DNA of 64,000 nucleotides from Rhodovulum sp. 12E13 (GTDB taxonomy: Bacteria > Pseudomonadota > Alphaproteobacteria > Rhodobacterales > Rhodobacteraceae). Both the position numbers and the translations under genes were made by a program. Shown in pieces: positions 58,045 to 64,000 of this stretch; within the stretch, counting starts at the first letter, position 1; every line of letters begins with the position of its first letter. The stretch covers positions 62,001 to 126,000 of the forward strand of contig NZ_QPLK01000011.1 in assembly GCF_003340565.1 (NCBI RefSeq). The letters are read 5' to 3'. The notes under the pieces are model-generated. The model had not been told where the DNA came from. It was given only the letters and a program-made list of their open reading frames with translations, and searched no databases.

Positions 58045-59562
58045 TCAGTCCATCGAGAGGTGCACGATGCCGTTCGCGGCCACGTCCTGCCACTCCGACA
58101 CCGCGCCGCCCGGCCACGTCACGCGGATCTCGGCACGCTCCGCCGCGCCGAGGCCGAAATGCAGAAGGCCGGCCTGGCCTCCCGCGTGGCCGCCCCCGAC
58201 CGTGACCTCGCGGGTCTGCACGCCCGCCCTCGTGCGCAGCTCGACGAAGGCGCCGACGGCGTGCGTGTTGGGCGGCGGCGCCGAGAGACCCACGAGCAGC
58301 CAGTTGCCGGTGACGCCCGCGCTCTGCCACAACTCCATCCCGGCGCGGCGGTTGACCACCGCGAGGTCGAGCGCGCCGTCGAGGTTCAGATCGGCCAGCA
58401 CCGCGCCGCGCGCCCGCTCGACGGTGGCGATGCCGGCCTCGGCCGCGCGCTCCTCGAACGTGCCGTCGGCGCGCTGCACGAGCAGGGTGTTGGGGTCGCG
58501 CATCGCGGCGTCGGGCATCTGCTCGACATTGCCCTTGGCCACGAAGATGTCGTCGCGCGCGTCGTTGTTCACGTCGCCGAACTCGGCGTGCCAGCCCGTG
58601 GAGGGGCGCCCGTCGTCGCCCGTGTGCGGGCGGTGGGCGGTGGTGCCCCGCTCGTAGGTCGCATCGCGCCACACGGGTCCGCCCGCGGTGGGATCGAACA
58701 CCTGGAACTTCTGGTCGCCGATCGAGGTGAGGTAGATGTCGGGCCAGCCGTCGCCCGTCAGGTCGCGCGAGGCGATGCCCATACCCCAGATCGAATAGGG
58801 CAGCCAGCCGTCGGCCTCGGTGTAGAGGCGCGGCACCGTCTCCATCGCCCACATCTGCTCCTGCCCGCCCGCGACGTAGTAGTGGCGGTCGTTGCTGACG
58901 CGCAGATCGGCGCGGCCGCTGCGCGACCAGTCGGAGAAGAGCATCGAGAGCGTGCAGTGGCCCGGCTCCAGCCGCAGCGGCCGGCCGTAGCGGCCGCCCT
59001 CGGGGCGGTAGAGGAGCGGCGCGTCGCAGGCGCGGAAGGGGCCGGTGGGGTCGGAGCGGTCGATATAGGGGCCGAAGGCGAGGGTGGGCAGGGCGTTGCC
59101 CGCCTCCCACGTTGCGCTGAAGGCGGTGGTCCAGAGGTCGCCCGAGGCGAAGCCGAGGCGTTCGAACGCCTCGAACCGGCAGTCGCCGAGGCCGCGCATC
59201 AGCCGGTCGGGGCCGACCCGCAGGATGGCGAGGTCGAGCACGCCGTCGCCGTCGATGTCGAGCGGGTAGGCGCCCGTCACTCCGGTCAGTGCGAGCGCCC
59301 CGGGCGTATCGGCCTCGTAGGTCAGCGCTCCCGCCCGCGCCGAGCGATTGCGGAACAGCGTGGCGGGCGCGGTTCCGCCGGCGGCGTAGAGCTCCGGCAG
59401 GAGATCGCCGTCGCAGTCGAGGGCGGCGACGCCGCCGCCGACGAAATGCTCCCACCCGCCGGAATAGACATGCAGGGCGAGCGGGCGGGCCACGAAATGC
59501 GGATCGGCCGCCGCCGGGGCGCCCGCTGCCACGACGAGGGCGGCCGCGACCGTGTGCCGCAT
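58045..59562 (-). CDS. CRTAC1-type secreted protein (FG-GAP repeats + ASPIC/UnbV)
   Basis: 505 aa. Signal peptide MRHTVAAALVVAAGAPAAA. At least four Ca-binding beta-propeller repeats: DIDGDGVLDLAIL, DLTGDGWPDIYL, DVNNDARDDIFVA, DLNLDGALDLAVV. C-terminal ASPIC/UnbV domain from NWLLVGLSAPPPNTHAVGAFVELRTRAG to IRVTWPGG. Predicted secreted, integrin-like propeller of unknown ligand. ATG at 59562 is chosen because it starts the signal peptide; an earlier ATG gives an Arg-rich leader. It faces the di-heme peroxidase and is divergent from xylF. Confidence 0.87.
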   Translation of the reverse strand: MRHTVAAALVVAAGAPAAADPHFVARPLALHVYSGGWEHFVGGGVAALDCDGDLLPELYAAGGTAPATLFRNRSARAGALTYEADTPGALALTGVTGAYPLDIDGDGVLDLAILRVGPDRLMRGLGDCRFEAFERLGFASGDLWTTAFSATWEAGNALPTLAFGPYIDRSDPTGPFRACDAPLLYRPEGGRYGRPLRLEPGHCTLSMLFSDWSRSGRADLRVSNDRHYYVAGGQEQMWAMETVPRLYTEADGWLPYSIWGMGIASRDLTGDGWPDIYLTSIGDQKFQVFDPTAGGPVWRDATYERGTTAHRPHTGDDGRPSTGWHAEFGDVNNDARDDIFVAKGNVEQMPDAAMRDPNTLLVQRADGTFEERAAEAGIATVERARGAVLADLNLDGALDLAVVNRRAGMELWQSAGVTGNWLLVGLSAPPPNTHAVGAFVELRTRAGVQTREVTVGGGHAGGQAGLLHFGLGAAERAEIRVTWPGGAVSEWQDVAANGIVHLSMD

Positions 59563-59692
59563 CCCCGTGCCGAGGCCGCGGGGCGGCCTGCCCCGTGCCG
59601 CGAAAGCCCTTGTGCGCGCATGTCGCGCCATCTGCCCCCCATCTGCCGGATGCCGCCATCTTGCACGGCAAACCACGGGCGTCGAATAACAT

Positions 59693-59720
59693 TTGGACAG
59701 CGTAAGTGCGGAGAATTATA
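59693..59720 (+). promoter_or_regulatory. Candidate xylF promoter
   Basis: TTGGAC (59693-59698) and ATTATA (59715-59720) with a 16-nt spacer lie 57-84 bp before xylF in the most AT-rich stretch of the region. Sigma-70 type match by eye; no operator for a xylose regulator was identified. Confidence 0.4.
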
Positions 59721-59776
59721 CCGAAACGGCGCGCCGGCCAGGAGGGAGGGACGGTGCACCAAGGGAGGAAAATCGC

Positions 59777-60802
59777 ATGAAACTGCTCGCAACCCTTTCG
59801 GCCGCCGCCGTGCTCCTCGGCAGCGCCGCCGCCTATGCCCAGGACCTGACGGTCGGCGTGAGCTGGTCGAACTTCCAGGAGGAGCGCTGGAAGCGCGACG
59901 AGGCCGCCATCCGCGCCGCGCTCGACGAGGCCGGCGCCGAATACGTCTCGACCGACGCGCAGTCGTCGTCGGCCAAGCAGCTCTCCGATGTCGAGAGCCT
60001 GATCGCCCAGGGCGTCGACGCGCTGATCATCCTCGCGCAGGACACGCAGGCGATCATCCCCGCCGTGCAGGCCGCGGCCGACGAGGGCATCCCCGTCGTG
60101 GGCTACGACCGCCTCATCGAGGACGATCGCGCCTTCTACCTGACCTTCGACAACGTCGAGGTCGGGCGGATGCAGGCCCGCGCCGTGCTCGAGGCGCAGC
60201 CCACCGGCAACTACGTGATGATCAAGGGCTCGCCCACCGACCCCAACGCCGACTTCCTGCGCGGCGGCCAGCAGGAGGTGCTGCAGGACGCGATCGACGC
60301 GGGCGACATCACCATCGTCGGCGAGGCCTATACCGACCAGTGGCTTCCCGCCAACGCCCAGCGCAACATGGAGCAGATCCTGACCGCCCAGGACAACGAC
60401 GTGGATGCCGTGGTCGCCTCGAACGACGGCACCGCGGGCGGCGCGGTGGCCGCGCTGACCGCGCAGGGGATGGAGGGCATCCCCGTCTCCGGTCAGGACG
60501 GCGACCACGCCGCGCTCAACCGCGTCGCCAAGGGCACCCAGACCGTGAGCGTCTGGAAGGATGCGCGCGAACTCGGCCGCGAGGCCGGCGAGATCGCCGT
60601 GGCGATGGCGCAGGGCACCGAGATGTCGGAGATCGAGGGCGCCGAGCAGTGGACCTCGCCCGCCGGCACCACCCTCTGGGCCAAGTTCCTCGACCCGATC
60701 CCGATCACGCAGGACAACCTGAACGTGGTGGTCGAGGCCGGCTGGATCGACCAGGAGACGCTCTGCCAGGGCGTCGAGGGTGGCCCCGCGCCGTGTAACT
60801 GA
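59777..60802 (+). CDS. xylF: D-xylose ABC transporter substrate-binding protein
   Basis: 341 aa. Signal peptide MKLLATLSAAAVLLGSAAAYAQ. Periplasmic-binding fold of the ribose/xylose type: LTVGVSWSNFQEERWKRDEAAI, STDAQSSSAKQLSDVESLIAQGVDALIIL, VASNDGTAGGAVAAL, VSGQDGDHAALNRVAKGTQTVSVWKD. The match to XylF is close. ATG at 59777 with AAGGGAGG. First gene of xylFHG-xylA; a hairpin follows the stop. Confidence 0.93.
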   Translation: MKLLATLSAAAVLLGSAAAYAQDLTVGVSWSNFQEERWKRDEAAIRAALDEAGAEYVSTDAQSSSAKQLSDVESLIAQGVDALIILAQDTQAIIPAVQAAADEGIPVVGYDRLIEDDRAFYLTFDNVEVGRMQARAVLEAQPTGNYVMIKGSPTDPNADFLRGGQQEVLQDAIDAGDITIVGEAYTDQWLPANAQRNMEQILTAQDNDVDAVVASNDGTAGGAVAALTAQGMEGIPVSGQDGDHAALNRVAKGTQTVSVWKDARELGREAGEIAVAMAQGTEMSEIEGAEQWTSPAGTTLWAKFLDPIPITQDNLNVVVEAGWIDQETLCQGVEGGPAPCN

Positions 60803-60842
60803 CGGGTGACTGCCTGTCCGGCCGTCCGCGTACAAGCTGTGC

Positions 60843-60868
60843 GCGGGCGGCCCGTGCTATCCGCCCGC
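60843..60868 (+). terminator. Intercistronic hairpin between xylF and xylH
   Basis: GCGGGCGG (60843-60850) pairs with CCGCCCGC (60861-60868) over a 10-nt loop, 40 nt after xylF. Such hairpins after binding-protein genes usually stabilise the upstream mRNA and reduce read-through, giving more binding protein than permease. Confidence 0.5.
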
Positions 60869-60902
60869 CGGCGCGCACGCGGGCCATGACGAGGAAGCCC
60901 CG

Positions 60903-62201
60903 ATGACTGACGCGGCCAGCCCACAGGCTCCGACCCGGCAGCGCTCGTTCTTCGACCAGTTCGAGCTCGACACACGCCTGCTCGGCATGATCGGCGCCTT
61001 CGCCATCCTCGCGCTGACCTTCCACTTCGTCACCGAGGGGCGGTTCCTGACCCCGCGCAACGTCTTCAACCTGACGATCCAGACGGTGAGCGTGGCGCTG
61101 ATGGCGACCGGCATGGTCTTCGTCATCGTGCTGCGCCACATCGACCTGTCGGTGGGCTCTCTGCTCGCCACCTGCTCGGCCATGATGGCGATGACGCAGA
61201 CCGTGGTGACGCCCGAATGGCTGGGCCTCGGCCTGAACCATCCCGCGACCGCGCCCATCGCCATCGCCGTGGGCATTCTGACGGGGGCGGTGATCGGGGC
61301 CTTCCACGGATGGCTCGTGGGGTATCTGGGCATCCCCGCCTTCATCGTCACCCTGGGCGGCCTGCTCGTGTGGCGCAACGTGGCGTGGTACCTGACGCGC
61401 GGCCAGACGATCGGCCCGCTCGACGAGAATTTCCAGCTTTTCGGCGGGATCAACGGCACCCTCGGCGAGACATGGAGCTGGGTCGTGGGCGGGCTCGCCG
61501 TGGCCGCCGCGCTCTGGGCGCTTTGGAATTCGCGCCGCAACAAGGTGCGCCACGACTTCCCCGTCAAGCCGCTCTGGGCCGAGGCGGTGATCGCGGCCGT
61601 GATCGCGGTGGCGATTCTCGGCTTCGTGTGGCTCCTCAACAGCTACGAGATCCCGCAGGCTCGGCTCGAGCGGATGTTCGAGGACCGCGGCGAGGCGATG
61701 CCCGAGGGCTTCACCCAGGGCTACGGCCTGCCGATCTCGGTGGTGCTGCTGATCCTCGTCGCGATCGTGATGACGGTCGTGGCGCAGCGCACGCGGCTGG
61801 GGCGCTACATCTTCGCCGCGGGCGGCAACCCCGAGGCGGCGCAGCTGGCCGGCATCGACACGCGGATGCTGACGGTCAAGGTCTTCGCGATCATGGGCGT
61901 GCTCTGCGCCATCTCGGCCGTCGTCGCCTCGTCGCGCCTGACCTTCCATTCCAACGACATCGGCACGCTCGACGAGTTGCGCGTGATCGCGGCGGCGGTG
62001 ATCGGGGGCACCGCGTTGTCGGGGGGGATCGGCACGATCTACGGCGCGATCCTCGGCGCGCTCATCATGCAGTCGCTGCAATCTGGCATGGCGATGGTGG
62101 GCGTCGACGCGCCGCTGCAGAACATCGTGGTGGGCGCGGTGCTGGTGCTGGCCGTTCTGATCGACATCATCTACCGCCGCCGCACGGGAGACCGGACATG
62201 A
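60903..62201 (+). CDS. xylH: D-xylose ABC transporter permease
   Basis: 432 aa, ten or more membrane segments, BPD_transp_2 family. FVIVLRHIDLSVGSLLATCSAMMAM and GGTALSGGIGTIYGAILGALIMQSLQSGM are the two typical motifs. It forms the sugar channel with the ATPase. ATG at 60903; its stop overlaps the next ATG by 4 nt (ATGA). Confidence 0.94.
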   Translation: MTDAASPQAPTRQRSFFDQFELDTRLLGMIGAFAILALTFHFVTEGRFLTPRNVFNLTIQTVSVALMATGMVFVIVLRHIDLSVGSLLATCSAMMAMTQTVVTPEWLGLGLNHPATAPIAIAVGILTGAVIGAFHGWLVGYLGIPAFIVTLGGLLVWRNVAWYLTRGQTIGPLDENFQLFGGINGTLGETWSWVVGGLAVAAALWALWNSRRNKVRHDFPVKPLWAEAVIAAVIAVAILGFVWLLNSYEIPQARLERMFEDRGEAMPEGFTQGYGLPISVVLLILVAIVMTVVAQRTRLGRYIFAAGGNPEAAQLAGIDTRMLTVKVFAIMGVLCAISAVVASSRLTFHSNDIGTLDELRVIAAAVIGGTALSGGIGTIYGAILGALIMQSLQSGMAMVGVDAPLQNIVVGAVLVLAVLIDIIYRRRTGDRT

Positions 62202-63025
62202 GCAACGACCGCCCCGACATCGACCGCCCCGACATCGACCGCACAGGAACCCCGCTCATCGAGTTGCGCGACATGCAGAAGTCGTTCGGCGGCATCCACG
62301 CCGTCGACCACGTGTCGATCGACCTCTACCCGGGCGAGGTGGTGGGCGTGCTCGGCCACAACGGCGCGGGCAAGTCGGTGCTGATGAAGATGCTCTCGGG
62401 CGCGCTGCCGCGCGACGGCGGCGAGATCTACGTCAAGGGCGAGCGCGCGGTGATCAACAACCCGCGCGACGCGCGCCGCTACCGGATCGAGACGATCTAC
62501 CAGTATCTCGCGCTGGCCGACAACCTCGACGCCGCCGCGAACCTCTTCCTCGGCCGCGAACTCGTCACCCCCACGGGTCTGGTCGACGACGCGCGCATGG
62601 AGGCGGAGACGCGCAAGATCATGTCGCGGCTCAACCCGAACTTCCGCCGCTACTCGGCGCCGGTCAAGGCGCTGTCGGGCGGCCAGCGGCAGTCGGTGGC
62701 CATCGCGCGGGCCGTCTATTTCAACGCCGAGATCCTGATCATGGACGAGCCGACGGCGGCGCTGGGCGTGGAAGAGACGCGCATGGTGGCCGAACTGATC
62801 GACGAGCTGAAGCGGCAGGGCCTCGGCATCTTCCTGATCGACCACGACATCCACCAGGTGAAGGCGCTGTGCGACCGCGCCAGCGTGATGAAGAACGGGC
62901 GCCTCGTGGGCACCGTCGACGTGCACGAGGCCAGCGAGGACGACCTGCTCGGCATGATCATCGCCGGCAAGAAGCCGGGGGAGCCCGGTGGCGCGGAAGA
63001 GGTGCTGGGCGCAGCGGTGCATTGA
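62198..63025 (+). CDS. xylG: Sugar ABC transporter ATPase, single-domain form
   Basis: 275 aa with one ABC domain: Walker [10 protein letters not shown], signature [15 protein letters not shown], Walker [13 protein letters not shown], switch His [10 protein letters not shown]. Enterobacterial XylG has two fused domains (~500 aa); this half-size form must dimerise, as in FrcA-type systems. The N-terminus contains [11 protein letters not shown], from a perfect 15-bp tandem duplication at 62210-62239. Translationally coupled to xylH, 10 nt before xylA. Confidence 0.9.
   Translation: MSNDRPDIDRPDIDRTGTPLIELRDMQKSFGGIHAVDHVSIDLYPGEVVGVLGHNGAGKSVLMKMLSGALPRDGGEIYVKGERAVINNPRDARRYRIETIYQYLALADNLDAAANLFLGRELVTPTGLVDDARMEAETRKIMSRLNPNFRRYSAPVKALSGGQRQSVAIARAVYFNAEILIMDEPTAALGVEETRMVAELIDELKRQGLGIFLIDHDIHQVKALCDRASVMKNGRLVGTVDVHEASEDDLLGMIIAGKKPGEPGGAEEVLGAAVH
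62210..62239 (+). repeat. 15-bp tandem duplication in the xylG 5' end
   Basis: CGCCCCGACATCGAC occurs twice head to tail (62210-62224, 62225-62239), in frame, adding five residues ahead of the ABC domain. Probably recent slippage. Confidence 0.7.
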
Positions 63026-63035
63026 GGGGCAGACC

Positions 63036-64000
63036 ATGAGCACGGGATTCTTCGACGGGATCGCTCCCGTCCGCTACGCGGGGCCGGAGAGCACCGACCC
63101 GCTTTCCTTCCGTCATTACGATCCGGAGGCGCGCGTGATGGGCCGACGGCTCGAGGATCACCTGCGCTTCGCCGTCGCGTACTGGCACTCCTTCGCCTGG
63201 GAGGGCAACGATCCCTTCGGCGGGCCGACATTCGTCCGGCCCTGGCACCCGCAGGACGAGATGGGGCGGGCAAGGATGAAGGCCGATGTCGCCTTCGAGA
63301 TGTTCGCCCTGCTGGGCCAGCCCTTCTTCTGCTTCCACGACGCAGACGTGCGCCCCGAGACGGGCGACTATGCCGGCAACCTCGCCGGTCTTGACGAGAT
63401 CACCGACTATTTCGGGCCGAAAATGGAAGAGACGGGGACGGGCCTGCTCTGGGGCACGGCCAACCTCTTTACCCATCGCCGCTTCATGAGCGGCGCGGCC
63501 ACCAACCCCGACCCCGACGTCTTCGCCTTCGCCGCCGCCACGGTGAAGGGCTGCATGGACGCGACCCACAAGCTCGGCGGGCAGAACTACGTGCTCTGGG
63601 GCGGGCGCGAGGGCTACGAGACGCTGCTCAACACCGATCTCGAGCAGGAACTCGACCACCTCGCGCGGTTTCTCCACATGGTCGTCGACTACAAGCACAA
63701 GATCGGATTCCAGGGCACGATCCTGATCGAGCCGAAGCCGCAGGAGCCCACCAAGCACCAGTACGACTACGACGTGGCCACGACCGCCGGCTTCCTGCGC
63801 AAGCACGGGCTGGAGAGCGAGGTGAAGATCAACATCGAGTGCGGTCACGCCGTGCTCGCCGGCCACTCCTTCGAGCACGAGATCGCGCTGGCGGTGGCCG
63901 AGGGTATGTTCGGCTCGATCGACATGAACCGCAACGACTACCAGTCGGGCTGGGATACCGACCAGTTCCCCAACAACGTCCCCGAGGTGGCGCTCGCCTA
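63036..64000 (+). CDS. xylA: Xylose isomerase (partial)
   Basis: 321 codons visible; the gene runs off the window (family length ~436). Converts D-xylose to D-xylulose. Catalytic His101 and Asp104 are in FCFHDADV, the metal ligands in [23 protein letters not shown] and GSIDMNRND. Class II type by its N-terminal length. ATG at 63036 after GAGGGG, 10 nt after xylG, so import and isomerisation share one transcript. xylB would be expected further on but is not seen. Confidence 0.97.
   Translation, partial: MSTGFFDGIAPVRYAGPESTDPLSFRHYDPEARVMGRRLEDHLRFAVAYWHSFAWEGNDPFGGPTFVRPWHPQDEMGRARMKADVAFEMFALLGQPFFCFHDADVRPETGDYAGNLAGLDEITDYFGPKMEETGTGLLWGTANLFTHRRFMSGAATNPDPDVFAFAAATVKGCMDATHKLGGQNYVLWGGREGYETLLNTDLEQELDHLARFLHMVVDYKHKIGFQGTILIEPKPQEPTKHQYDYDVATTAGFLRKHGLESEVKINIECGHAVLAGHSFEHEIALAVAEGMFGSIDMNRNDYQSGWDTDQFPNNVPEVALA

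Overview
The window is GC-rich chromosomal DNA of an alphaproteobacterium, most likely a Rhodobacterales (Roseobacter/Rhodobacter-type) bacterium. The support is gene content: ethylmalonyl-CoA pathway genes beside sdh and mdh, TRAP and Sit-type transporters, a form II CO-dehydrogenase-like cluster, mreBCD-mrdA-rodA near leuA, a single-domain xylose ABC ATPase, and frequent GTG starts with 1-4 nt gene overlaps. I see no rRNA, tRNA, CRISPR array, insertion sequence or prophage. The genus cannot be fixed from the sequence.

Layout. 1-3015 (minus): Mn/Fe ABC importer with a Fur-type operator inside its promoter. 3204-3899: lone phosphoribosyltransferase. 4019-11803: molybdo-hydroxylase island, with MobA-like and XdhC genes on the minus strand facing MoxR, VWA and the coxS-coxL-coxM enzyme genes. 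11933-17939 (minus): succinate dehydrogenase sdhC-sdhD-sdhA...sdhB, with two glycan-type genes and a lipoprotein gene lodged between sdhA and sdhB. 18256-20967 (minus): translationally coupled malyl-CoA thioesterase, NnrU, DUF1737 and mesaconyl-CoA hydratase genes. 21285-28498: small periplasmic protein, TauE/SafE permease, mdh, metF with divergent metR, cytochrome c, inositol phosphatase, Cys-rich lipoprotein, aldo/keto reductase. 28609-29244: orphan ImuA-like gene. 29330-33869: RpiR regulator, TRAP transporter and a racemase-fold protein without catalytic cysteines. 33964-36652: ppk2, a leucine leader peptide and leuA. 36822-44185: OxyR-like regulator, an unassigned structured RNA candidate, and the rod-shape operon mreB-mreC-mreD-mrdA-rodA. 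44342-51428: ghrA, MFS transporter, SDR under an FNR-type box, metG, hybrid histidine kinase. 51735-56233: AttEFGH-like ABC exporter with a lipocalin-like partner. 56713-59562: convergent di-heme peroxidase and CRTAC1 genes. 59777-64000: xylFHG-xylA, cut by the window end.

How it fits together. sdh, mdh and the mcl/mch operon sit side by side and serve the TCA cycle and C2 assimilation. The cox genes form an enzyme-plus-maturation set. The RpiR-TRAP-racemase unit looks like a self-regulated uptake and catabolic module of unknown substrate. The xyl genes couple xylose import to isomerisation.

Below the gene level there are several layers of structure: a leucine attenuator, a three-hairpin RNA candidate upstream of mreB, paired palindromes at gene ends, a dispersed TATTT/AAGAAG motif that in one place has become the N-terminus of a protein, and five short tandem duplications of 14-18 bp, two of them flanking the AttEFGH-like operon. 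I could not run searches or folding programs; family names rest on motifs and lengths read by eye.
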